14,740 nucleotides of DNA, from assembly GCA_964596865.1 (NCBI GenBank), contig CAZQVW010000035.1, positions 1-14,740 of the forward strand, in the 5' to 3' direction. The notes beneath the pieces were generated by a model. That model made no database searches and was not told where the DNA came from. It saw only the letters and a list, made by a program, of their open reading frames with translations. Source of the DNA: UBA6382 sp964596865 (GTDB lineage Bacteria; Bacteroidota; Bacteroidia; Bacteroidales; Bacteroidaceae). Positions 1 through 7,395 of this stretch are shown piece by piece. How positions within the stretch are numbered: position 1 is the first letter of the stretch; every line of letters starts with the position of its first letter. The position numbers and the translations under genes are program-made.

Positions 1-62
1 TTCTCGCGAATTATGCTCGCTATAAGGTAAATTATGCGCGTGTTAATTCGAAAAAATCGCGA

Positions 63-166
63 GATAGTTTGCGTTAACAGTACTGTTTAGTTATTGTTAC
101 AGCACTGTAACATTATCTTAACAGTACTGTTTAGTTATTGTTACAGCACTGTTAACGCAAACTATC
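63..166. repeat. 19-bp inverted repeat enclosing a duplicated 35-bp segment
   Basis: The arms 63-81 (GATAGTTTGCGTTAACAGT) and 148-166 are perfect reverse complements separated by 66 bp. Inside lies a perfect 35-bp direct duplication, 74-108 and 118-152, repeating at 44 bp. The symmetry continues imperfectly outward into the flanking CGCG sequences. Nothing in it codes convincingly. It lies about 140 bp upstream of maeB; the gene to the left is outside the window, so the element could serve either side. Confidence 0.9.
77..152. promoter_or_regulatory. Four palindromic boxes at an exact 22-bp pitch (putative operator array)
   Basis: Boxes of the form ACAGnnCTGT occur at 77-86, 99-108, 121-130 and 143-152, each starting exactly 22 bp after the last. 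Boxes 1 and 3 are ACAGTACTGT (perfect palindromes); boxes 2 and 4 are ACAGCACTGT. A 22-bp pitch is close to two helical turns, so dimers bound at each box would lie on one face of the DNA. This is what a cooperative repressor or activator array looks like, but I cannot name the regulator. An iteron-like function is possible; no replication gene is visible nearby. Confidence 0.6.
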
Positions 167-254
167 GCGGGAAAAAATTACTTTTCCTCGAACAAAATGG
201 CTCTCGCCGCGCACAAAATGCGCGTTATGTGCCGATTTTTTCGACAATTTTGAG

Positions 255-262
255 TAATTTTG
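255..262 (+). promoter_or_regulatory. Putative maeB promoter (-7 element)
   Basis: TAATTTTG at 255-262 matches the Bacteroidota -7 consensus TAnnTTTG and would start transcription near 269, giving a leader of about 33 nt before the maeB ATG. No clear TTG -33 element sits 19-20 bp upstream, so the promoter may need an activator. The four-box array ends about 100 bp upstream of the -7 element. Confidence 0.5.
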
Positions 263-302
263 CACCTCAAATATTACTAACGTACTAATAATCCTTCTTT
301 TT

Positions 303-2597
303 ATGGAGAAAATCACAAAAGAGGCTGCTTTGGCCTACCATAGTGAAGGTCGCCCGGGGAAGATTGAGGTAAAGCCCACCAAACCTTATCAGACCCAGAC
401 CGACCTGAGTTTGGCTTATTCGCCCGGAGTGGCTTACCCTTGCTTGGAAATACAGGAAAATCCCAACGATGTCTATAAATACACCGACAAGGGCAACTTG
501 GTGGCCGTCATCTCAAACGGCACCGCCGTATTGGGATTGGGCGATATAGGAGCCATGAGCGGTAAGCCCGTGATGGAGGGCAAAGGTCTGTTGTTTAAGA
601 TCTACGGTGGCATCGATGTTTTTGATATTGAGGTGGCCGAGAAAGACCCCGAGAAATTCTGCGAGGCGGTGGAGAAGATTGCTCCCACTTTTGGCGGTAT
701 CAACCTTGAGGACATCAAGGCTCCCGAATGCTTCTACATAGAAAACCGACTGAAAAAGACCCTTGACATCCCTGTGATGCACGATGACCAGCACGGCACG
801 GCCATTATCTCCGCCGCCGGTTTGATCAACGCCCTGGAGGTGGCCGGCAAAAAGATTGAGGACGCCAAGATTGTGGTGAACGGCGCAGGTGCCGCCGCTA
901 TCAGTTGCACGAAATTATATTGTTCCCTCGGCGCCAAGCACGAAAACATCATTATGCTGGATTCGCGCGGCGTTATATATAAAGGTAGGGAGAAAGTGAA
1001 CGAGCAAAAGGCCGAGTTTGCCACTTCCCGCACCGACATCCACACTCTGGAGGAGGCCGTTAAGGGCGCCGACGTGTTTGTGGGATTGTCTAAGGGCAAT
1101 ATCCTCACTAAGGATATGGTGCGCTCGATGGCCAACAACCCAATAGTTTTTGCTTTGGCCAACCCTGTGCCCGAAATCTCCTATGAGGACGCTATGGACG
1201 CGCGCCCCGATGTGCTGATGTCCACCGGTCGCTCTGACTACCCCAATCAGATTAATAATGTGATTGGATTCCCCTATATCTTCCGCGGCGCGTTGGATGT
1301 TCACGCCAAGGCAATCAACGAAGAGATGAAACTGGCCGCTGTCAAGGCCATCGCCGAGCTTGCCAAGCAGAATGTGCCCGATATTGTGAATGAGGTTTAT
1401 CATGTGAATGACCTCACCTTCGGTCCCAAGTACTTTATTCCCAAACCGGTAGACCCCCGCCTGATTACCGAGGTGTCCGCTGCCGTGGCCAAGGCCGCCA
1501 TCGACAGTGGAGTGGCCCGCCGCGAGATTACCGACTGGTCTGCTTATAAAGCTCACTTGCGTGAACTGCTCGGACAGGAGACACAATTCACCCGTACCCT
1601 TCACGCCACGGCTGCCCTCCACCCCCAGCGCGTGGTGTTCGCAGAGGGCGCTCACCCCACGATGATGAAAGCCGCTGTTCAGGCGCAACAGGCCGGTATA
1701 TGCCACGCTATCCTGCTGGGCAACACCGATCGCCTCAACAGACTGGCCAAGCGTCTGAAGATAGACATCAGTAATGTGGAGATACGCGATATGCGCTCGG
1801 ATAAGGAGCAGCGCCATCGCGCCACTTACGCCAAACACATGGCTGAGAAGCGCGCTCGCGAGGGCGTTACCTTTGAGGAAGCCTACGACAAGATGTATGA
1901 GCGTAATTATTTCGGTATGTCGATGGTGGAGGAGGGAGACGCCGACGCCTTTATCACCGGTCTCTACACACGCTACAGCAATACCATCAAAGTGGCCAAG
2001 GAAGTGATTGGTGTGCGCCCAGGAAATAATACGTTTGCCACAATGCACATCCTTAATACCAAGAAAGGTGTCTATTATCTGGCCGATACGCTCATCAATC
2101 GCCACCCCGACCAAGACGTGCTCTATGATGTGGCTAAACTGGCCGACCAAACCGTGCGCTTCTTCAATCAAGAGCCCGTTATTGCCCTCGTCAGTTATTC
2201 CAATTTCGGCACAGATACCATTGGTTCGCCCGTTTCCGCCCACAACGCCGTGGCTCGCCTGCAAAAGGAGTTCCCCGATATGCTGGTGGACGGTGAGATG
2301 CAAGTGAATTTCGCGCTCAATACCGAGCTCCGCGATGAGAAATATCCTTTCACCAAACTGAAAGGCAAGCACGTCAATACCCTTGTGTTCCCAAACATGA
2401 ATGCTGCCAATATCAGCTATATGATGATGAAAGAGCTCAACCCCGATTGCGAAGTGATTGGGCCAGTCCAAATGGGATTGAACAAGCCTATCCATTTCAC
2501 CGACTTTGAGGCCAGTGTGCTGGATGTGGTAAACGTTACTGCCGTGGCCGTCATCGATGCTTACGTGGATAAACTGAAAAACAGCAAGAAGAAATAG
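303..2597 (+). CDS. maeB: NADP-type malic enzyme with C-terminal phosphotransacetylase-like domain
   Basis: Cytoplasmic enzyme for oxidative decarboxylation of malate to pyruvate, supplying reducing power and linking C4 acids to pyruvate. It has 764 residues, the usual length of the MaeB hybrid class. The malic N-terminal domain carries YSPGVAYPC (39-47, Tyr39 the likely catalytic tyrosine), the DIG motif (81-83) and Lys94 in EGKG. VMHDDQHGTA (158-167) and the dinucleotide-binding GAGAAA (194-199) follow. From about residue 425 the protein resembles phosphate acetyltransferase (for example VVFAEGAHP); in characterised MaeB proteins this domain is regulatory, binding acetyl-CoA-type effectors, rather than catalytic. 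Cofactor preference is inferred from the family. The ATG at 303 begins a typical MEKITKEAAL N-terminus. The gene stands alone, with its own promoter element upstream and hairpins after the TAG stop. Confidence 0.97.
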   Translation: MEKITKEAALAYHSEGRPGKIEVKPTKPYQTQTDLSLAYSPGVAYPCLEIQENPNDVYKYTDKGNLVAVISNGTAVLGLGDIGAMSGKPVMEGKGLLFKIYGGIDVFDIEVAEKDPEKFCEAVEKIAPTFGGINLEDIKAPECFYIENRLKKTLDIPVMHDDQHGTAIISAAGLINALEVAGKKIEDAKIVVNGAGAAAISCTKLYCSLGAKHENIIMLDSRGVIYKGREKVNEQKAEFATSRTDIHTLEEAVKGADVFVGLSKGNILTKDMVRSMANNPIVFALANPVPEISYEDAMDARPDVLMSTGRSDYPNQINNVIGFPYIFRGALDVHAKAINEEMKLAAVKAIAELAKQNVPDIVNEVYHVNDLTFGPKYFIPKPVDPRLITEVSAAVAKAAIDSGVARREITDWSAYKAHLRELLGQETQFTRTLHATAALHPQRVVFAEGAHPTMMKAAVQAQQAGICHAILLGNTDRLNRLAKRLKIDISNVEIRDMRSDKEQRHRATYAKHMAEKRAREGVTFEEAYDKMYERNYFGMSMVEEGDADAFITGLYTRYSNTIKVAKEVIGVRPGNNTFATMHILNTKKGVYYLADTLINRHPDQDVLYDVAKLADQTVRFFNQEPVIALVSYSNFGTDTIGSPVSAHNAVARLQKEFPDMLVDGEMQVNFALNTELRDEKYPFTKLKGKHVNTLVFPNMNAANISYMMMKELNPDCEVIGPVQMGLNKPIHFTDFEASVLDVVNVTAVAVIDAYVDKLKNSKKK

Positions 2598-2607
2598 CGG
2601 TTTGAGC

Positions 2608-2635
2608 CGAAGATAATCCATAGTTGGTATCTTCG
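2608..2635 (+). terminator. Stem-loop just downstream of maeB
   Basis: CGAAGATA (2608-2615) pairs with TATCTTCG (2628-2635): an 8-bp perfect stem with a 12-nt loop, starting 10 bases after the maeB stop. No T-run follows, so it is more likely an mRNA 3'-end stabiliser or accessory hairpin than a terminator on its own. Confidence 0.4.
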
Positions 2636-2661
2636 TTGCCCGCAGGTTATCCCGCCTTTAT

Positions 2662-2722
2662 AAAAAATCCCGCCTTGTTCCGTTTAGGAGCAGGGCGGGA
2701 ATGTTGTTATCTTATTTTTTTT
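2662..2722. terminator. Bidirectional terminator between convergent maeB and the uptake operon
   Basis: CCCGCCTTGTTC (2669-2680) pairs with GAGCAGGGCGGG (2688-2699) around a 7-nt loop. In + strand RNA all 12 pairs form, two of them G-U, and a T-run lies at 2715-2722. In - strand RNA the two G-U pairs become A-C mismatches, but the stem is followed almost at once by six U (A-run at 2662-2667). It can therefore end both maeB and the convergent minus-strand operon. Confidence 0.75.
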
Positions 2723-2846
2723 GTGGAAAAGAGGAGGGCGATTTACGCCCCAGGTCTATTGGCATTCAAAAGAGCGAGTCTTATAAATGCTATGCTGCCA
2801 TTGGGCAAGCTGAATGTGGAAATATCGTCTATAACAAGCTACGGAA

Positions 2847-2904
2847 ATCTGATAAAGACGAAGGCGAGAAATTTCTTGTGGGCCTAAACGTCTCTTTATC
2901 AGAT
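2847..2904 (-). repeat. Inverted repeat in the 3' UTR of the uptake operon
   Basis: ATCTGATAAAGACG (2847-2860) is the reverse complement of 2889-2904 apart from a 2-nt insertion, giving a stem of about 14 bp with a small bulge and a 28-nt loop. The loop contains the palindrome AGAAATTTCT. It starts 5 bases after the btuG-like stop, about 150 bases before the terminator. No U-run follows, so I read it as a 3'-UTR stabilising or processing hairpin. The rest of 2598-2908 holds no convincing gene. Confidence 0.5.
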
Positions 2905-2908
2905 AGCG

Positions 2909-4120
2909 TTATTTCCTTGGTGGGAGAGCTATCATGTGGCCGGGGTTGATATAGCATCGCATGCGCTTGCCCACCTCAAATCCGTCTTCGTCTAATTCCA
3001 CAATGTAGCCATCAGAGGCGTAGGTGTCGGCATCTGCGATATAAAGGTGGCCAGTATATGGATTTTGGTAGACACAATAGGGGTTTTGCATGGTTTCGAT
3101 GATGGAGAGCGGGGTGGAAATCATCGAGCCGCCGGGCAATTCATAGAGATTGTCGTATTTCAGTCCTGTGGTGGGGTCAATGGTGGCGATATTGTATTTG
3201 TAACCACCGGTGTAATAGCTGAAAGTGGAGCCTACCACAAAGAATTTGCCCGAGAGCAGGGTGGTATTGTACGTGGCAGGGATAGAATCGAAAACCTTGT
3301 AGGAAAAATCTTGGCAATTAAAGATAACGGTGGCAGGCGGCGTGTCGTAATAATCCCCGGGCGAATTGATACACAGATATTCGCCGGATTGCGACATCTC
3401 GCCGTAGAGATTAATGACAAATTCCCCGGCACTGTTGCGAATATCCACGATTGTGTCCACCACCATTGCGGTATCCAAGACACTGACACTGTGTTCGTAA
3501 TCATGCTTCTCGGCAAAAGCGTAGCCCCCCGTGTTGGCCACAAACAGCTTACCCTTATAATAGGCGATGCCCTCGGGCTCGTAGCCTACCTCGCAGGTCT
3601 TTATTATCTTATAGTCGGAGAGGCGCACTTTGGCCACGTAGCCGCGCTGATAGGTCTCGCCCAGTGCGGTCTGATGGGCGTAGGAGGTGATATAGATGTA
3701 GGTGCCATCGGTACACATGGCGCGGCAGTTGGGTATATCCTCGGTTTGCGCCAGCACTTTGCCGTCGCGATCCATATAATATATGATGTTCGACCAGTTT
3801 ACGGATACTGCCACCATATCCCTTTCGGGTATATAGATAATGTCCTCGGGAGTGTCGCCAATCTTAAAGCCATTCACCCCACGAAACCAGTTGTTGAAAA
3901 TCTTATGGTCTTTGATAAGCGAAAGTTTGCCGTTGTCGCTTTGCCAATTACCCTCATTTAGGACGATGATATACTCGCGGGCGGCGGCGGAGTCGGAGAA
4001 CTGGTCGTAGCTGCCGCGCTTTCCATAATAGAATCCGTCGTCGGAGCAGGAGTCCAGCAGAACTGTGGTCATTATCGCTGTTATTATAAAGAAAAGGGAG
4101 TGGTAAACGGTGTGCTTCAT
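2909..4120 (-). CDS. btuG: BtuG-like surface beta-propeller lipoprotein (YncE/DUF5074 type)
   Basis: Predicted corrinoid-capturing lipoprotein that would sit on top of the TonB-dependent receptor encoded just upstream. The ATG at 4120 gives 403 residues starting MKHTVYHSL; an in-frame TTG at 4150 would place 10 extra residues before the signal peptide and is unlikely. A type II signal peptide ends LLDSC, with lipidated Cys25. The following SDDG is acidic, like the Bacteroidota surface-export signal. Propeller features include VLNEGNW (53-59), EPEGIAYYKGKLFVANTGG (181-199), NSPGDYYDTP (252-261), HLYIADADTY (358-367) and INPGHMI (391-397), the pattern I associate with BtuG proteins. BtuG of Bacteroides thetaiotaomicron binds B12 very tightly; ligand identity here is inferred. 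It is last in the operon, 42 bp after the receptor gene. Confidence 0.75.
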   Translation of the reverse strand: MKHTVYHSLFFIITAIMTTVLLDSCSDDGFYYGKRGSYDQFSDSAAAREYIIVLNEGNWQSDNGKLSLIKDHKIFNNWFRGVNGFKIGDTPEDIIYIPERDMVAVSVNWSNIIYYMDRDGKVLAQTEDIPNCRAMCTDGTYIYITSYAHQTALGETYQRGYVAKVRLSDYKIIKTCEVGYEPEGIAYYKGKLFVANTGGYAFAEKHDYEHSVSVLDTAMVVDTIVDIRNSAGEFVINLYGEMSQSGEYLCINSPGDYYDTPPATVIFNCQDFSYKVFDSIPATYNTTLLSGKFFVVGSTFSYYTGGYKYNIATIDPTTGLKYDNLYELPGGSMISTPLSIIETMQNPYCVYQNPYTGHLYIADADTYASDGYIVELDEDGFEVGKRMRCYINPGHMIALPPRK

Positions 4121-4162
4121 GTCTATCTGTAGGGAGGAGGGCGTTGCCAAAAAATATAGTGT

Positions 4163-6178
4163 CTATATTTTAATGCCAAAAGTGAGTTGCCAACGGCGAG
4201 CGGGTAGGGGCCAGCGTTGCACCAGCTCATAGTAGTTGTTGAAGATGTTGTCGATGTCCAGTGCCACACGCCAATGGGCGGCTTCATATTGGAGTTTCAT
4301 GTCCGTGCAGTTGTAGTAAGGCAACACATCATATTCTTGTGAGTATGTCCAATAGCGTTTGGAGACGAACATGTGGCTCACGGAGGCGCTCAATCCCTTC
4401 CACGGTGTGAGGGTGAGGACGGTGGAGAAAGAGAAGCGCGGGGTATAGAGCAGGAGGTGGTCGTAGTCGCCGGCGGTGCGGTCGGTCTTGTCGCGTACAT
4501 CTTGCAGGGTGGCTGTAAAAAATAGACTACCGTAGCGGCAACGGGCGCGGGCGGAGAGGTCGGCGCCCCAAATTTGCACATAGCCTCTGTTCATCATTTT
4601 CCATTGATAGGATCCGCCCTGTGGCACGCAGATAATCTTGTCGTGGACGGTGTTGTAATATCCGTCTATTTGGATATTAAGCCACGAAAGGTTGTAGGTG
4701 GCTCCGATGTCGGTCTGGTGAGTATATTCGGGCTTGAGGTTGCGGCGTCCCACTTGCGTATAATAGAGATCGTTGAGTGTAGGAGCGCGGAATACCGTCT
4801 TATAGAAAGCGCGCAGGGCCAGCCGCTTGTTCAAACTGTAGCTGCCGTTTGCGCCCCACGTGATGCGGCTCAAGCGGTCGGCTGTGGTGATGTTGGAATG
4901 GTCTTTGATATTGGTGTATAGGCCGGAGACGTTCAGCAATAGAGCCTTATGCTGATATTGCAGGGCGAGGGAAGTCTTATAATCCGTGCGCAGGATATAG
5001 CGCATACCGTAGACATTGCAGTTGAGGTCGGAAAGACGGAGGTCGGGCGAGAGAGACAGTGTGAAATCCTTCCAATGGGCGGCGCCTACGGCGGAGAGAT
5101 AACCGTCTTGCTGGACATAATGATTGCGATAGTGGACAAAATAATTGTCATCGCGGTCGGTATTATATCTCAGTTGGTCATAGGCGTAGCGGGCGTTGAA
5201 TTTGGCCTCCAGCCAGTGCCAACGGTTGTCGTAACTGCCTTGAAGAAACCAGTTGAGGTCGGTCTCTCGCCCCACATCGCCATACTTGTCGGAAAGCCTG
5301 CGGACTATGCCGCCGGGGAGTCCGCGGTCGGAATAATATAGGTAGCCGTGAGTGCGGATATGTGGGGCAAACCATCCGGTTTCCAAGCGAGTGAGAAACA
5401 CATCACTGTTGCGGCGATGGCCGGTGGTGTCTTCGTATTCAGAGTGATAGTGGAATTTGTAATCGCCCTTGGTGCTCTGGAGGGTGTAGTCGGCAAAAAA
5501 GCGGTCTTTGATGGAGTAATGGATTTGGCCTGTGCCGGTGTGGAACGAGCCCGTCTGTCCGCGAATCTCCAAACCGGTGGTGGTGGGGCGGGCGGTGCGC
5601 AGATAGACCGTGGCGCCCGATGCGTATTCCGACGCGGACATCAGTGGCGACACTTTGTTGGCGTTATATAGCTCTACGGCCTCCATATTCTGCAGGGAAT
5701 ACTTGCCGAGGTCTACTGTGCCGTTTTGTGTGTTGGTTATGCGGATACCATCGAGGAATATTCCGGTATGCTGCGTGCCAAGCGAGCGCACGTTGATGGT
5801 CTTTTGGCCGCCAACGCCACCGTAGTCCTTTATCTGAACACCTGCAAAGAATTTTAGGGCATCGGCGATGGAGGATGATGACAGTGAGCTCAATTCTCTC
5901 CCACTCATGCTCTGAACTGGGGTGAGAGCTTTCTTTGTGGAGGCAGCCACTACGGTAACGTTGCGTAAAGAAACGGTGGTATCGATAGCCGAGGCCTTCT
6001 TTGCGCGAGGGGCGGAGGTGGCGGTATCTTTTTCTAACTCAAAAGTTGTGCCAGCGGCAATGCTTGCGTGCGTAGCCATCGAATTTGCATCGCAGGCGAC
6101 CGCGTTAGCGTTACTGTTAGTGCCAAGAACCGTTGCGCCAGTGAGGGCAGAGAGGGCCAGTGCCAAAAGGGAAATCAT
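4163..6178 (-). CDS. btuB: TonB-dependent outer-membrane receptor, BtuB-like
   Basis: Outer-membrane beta-barrel that would import a ligand, probably a corrinoid, using TonB energy. It has 671 residues. Residues 1-19 (MISLLALALSALTGATVLG) look like a signal peptide, followed by a low-complexity stretch. A possible TonB box is TTVSLRNVTVVA (67-78). The plug occupies about 82-198 and contains ADALKFFAGVQIKDYGG (105-121), TINVRSLG (127-134) and TGIFLDGIRITNTQNGTVDL (138-157), a pattern typical of BtuB-like receptors; the barrel follows. There is no N-terminal carboxypeptidase-like domain of the SusC type. The start ATG overlaps the previous gene's stop as ATGA, suggesting translational coupling. 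The adjacent BtuG-like gene supports the corrinoid reading; another metal-organic ligand remains possible. Confidence 0.8.
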   Translation of the reverse strand: MISLLALALSALTGATVLGTNSNANAVACDANSMATHASIAAGTTFELEKDTATSAPRAKKASAIDTTVSLRNVTVVAASTKKALTPVQSMSGRELSSLSSSSIADALKFFAGVQIKDYGGVGGQKTINVRSLGTQHTGIFLDGIRITNTQNGTVDLGKYSLQNMEAVELYNANKVSPLMSASEYASGATVYLRTARPTTTGLEIRGQTGSFHTGTGQIHYSIKDRFFADYTLQSTKGDYKFHYHSEYEDTTGHRRNSDVFLTRLETGWFAPHIRTHGYLYYSDRGLPGGIVRRLSDKYGDVGRETDLNWFLQGSYDNRWHWLEAKFNARYAYDQLRYNTDRDDNYFVHYRNHYVQQDGYLSAVGAAHWKDFTLSLSPDLRLSDLNCNVYGMRYILRTDYKTSLALQYQHKALLLNVSGLYTNIKDHSNITTADRLSRITWGANGSYSLNKRLALRAFYKTVFRAPTLNDLYYTQVGRRNLKPEYTHQTDIGATYNLSWLNIQIDGYYNTVHDKIICVPQGGSYQWKMMNRGYVQIWGADLSARARCRYGSLFFTATLQDVRDKTDRTAGDYDHLLLYTPRFSFSTVLTLTPWKGLSASVSHMFVSKRYWTYSQEYDVLPYYNCTDMKLQYEAAHWRVALDIDNIFNNYYELVQRWPLPARRWQLTFGIKI

Positions 6179-7395
6179 TGAGCTATGTATTTCTTACCGT
6201 TGCGGATGTAGATTTGGCCGCGCTGTGGGTTAAGAATTTCGCGGCCCTTCAGGTCGTAGATGCGATTGTGGGTGGCGGTATTGCTGCGGGGCAAAGTGGC
6301 CATGTGTATGCCGTCGGCCTCTTCGGTAGACCACCCTTTAGATTGTTCCAAGATGTATGGGTTCATGGAATAGCCAGGGCGCAGTGTGAGATCCTCCACC
6401 TTGGAAATCTCGGTGGACGTCTCTCCCAACCAACCGCAGTATTGGAATGTGCCGCAGACCACCTTGATGAAATTAATTGAGTCTAAATGAATGTACTGGC
6501 CGTTTTCATCCACGGCCCAATCGATGTCGAAAGTATTTTCGGGGTTTGTGCCCGTAGCATCGGGGTTGAGCGCACTGCTCACACTGTTTGGCGCGGCGTC
6601 TACATAGCCGTAGCTGTCGCCACCGTAGCGATATTGCACCCAATAGTTTCCCTTGCCAGATTCATCTATCGCATTATTAGGCAGTTTGCCGCCCTTAAAG
6701 GTGAGGGTAAAGTCTTTTATCCAGGCGGGCCAATAGGTTTGGTTGTGATAGATGTTTTTCATGTGCCAACCTGCGGAGTCTTTTTGAACGCCGTCCTCAG
6801 TCCAACTGCATTCCCAGAAAATATAGTTGTCTAATTGCGAGGCAAATTGCGTGCGCTCCTCGGGGTCATCGGCATTTTCCTTTTCGGGATAATAGTATGT
6901 GATTTCAAAGTCGTGGATCTCGGGGCGGCAATAGAACGAGTCGGTAATCTGCACTCCCTTGCTGTACATAGAGCCTGCCAATTCATACCATTTGCAAGTC
7001 TTGTAGTCATCGCCCACTCCCACATAGACAATACCCGGCTCAATGGAGCCTCCCCACGAGGGGGCGGAGCTGTTGGGGTTATTGGCAGCGTAGAATCCAT
7101 TGCCGTTAATCAGAAAATCGGAGCCGCGCCCGTTGACGCCCACGTTGGGGATGGCGTGGTCGAATTGCATGATGACATAACCTCCGTATGTGCCCAGCGA
7201 AATCATTGATTCGTTGTTCAGATTGTATTCCGCAGCGAGGTTCATACTGTCTTGGTTGAATCCGTTTTCGTAGCGTGGCAGTGAGTTCACAAACTGGCCG
7301 GGGGCGGGCAGGAAGTCCACCACTTTGACATAATTGGTCTGCGCCCCCGCGTTGAGGGCACAGACCAAAATGGTTGCTAATAATGCTTTTCTCAT
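6175..7395 (-). CDS. Secreted envelope protein of a family found in BtuB/BtuG-type loci
   Basis: Function not established; probably an accessory surface protein of the uptake system. It has 406 residues with a cleavable signal peptide (MRKALLATILVCALNAGAQ, 1-19). The mature part begins VVDFLPAPGQFVN (25-37). It then has ISLGTYGGYVIMQFDHAI (65-82), GSDFLINGNGFYAANNPN (91-108), EPGIVYVGVG (119-128), WYELAGS (136-142), LPNNAIDESGKGNYWVQY (238-255), FDIDWAVDENG (289-299) and WLGETSTEI (322-330). I recognise this as a conserved Bacteroidota family, often annotated as a cell-surface or PKD-like protein next to YncE/BtuB genes. The C-terminus (IYDLKGREI, then QIYIRNGKK) resembles a secretion or sorting tail and is shared with the small protein at 8974-9372. 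Its ATG follows the previous gene's TAA directly. Confidence 0.7.
   Translation of the reverse strand: MRKALLATILVCALNAGAQTNYVKVVDFLPAPGQFVNSLPRYENGFNQDSMNLAAEYNLNNESMISLGTYGGYVIMQFDHAIPNVGVNGRGSDFLINGNGFYAANNPNSSAPSWGGSIEPGIVYVGVGDDYKTCKWYELAGSMYSKGVQITDSFYCRPEIHDFEITYYYPEKENADDPEERTQFASQLDNYIFWECSWTEDGVQKDSAGWHMKNIYHNQTYWPAWIKDFTLTFKGGKLPNNAIDESGKGNYWVQYRYGGDSYGYVDAAPNSVSSALNPDATGTNPENTFDIDWAVDENGQYIHLDSINFIKVVCGTFQYCGWLGETSTEISKVEDLTLRPGYSMNPYILEQSKGWSTEEADGIHMATLPRSNTATHNRIYDLKGREILNPQRGQIYIRNGKKYIAQ

Noticed and set aside
63..152. CRISPR array
   Set aside because: Only two copies of the 35-bp segment with a 9-bp gap, no true spacers and no cas genes.
63..166. Phase-variable invertible promoter
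   Set aside because: The 66 bp between the arms hold no promoter consensus and are nearly symmetric, so inversion would change little. No recombinase gene is visible.
94..288. Small + strand frame of 64 codons before maeB
   Set aside because: It runs through the palindromic box array and the promoter element, and its composition is not protein-like.
915..2621. Long open frame on the minus strand opposite maeB (568 codons)
   Set aside because: It lies wholly antisense to a convincing MaeB, its translation is His/Gly/Ile-rich with no recognisable motif, and it is explained by codon bias of the real gene.
2624..2949. Short + strand frames after maeB
   Set aside because: They pass through the terminator hairpin, lack motifs and overlap the end of the btuG-like gene.
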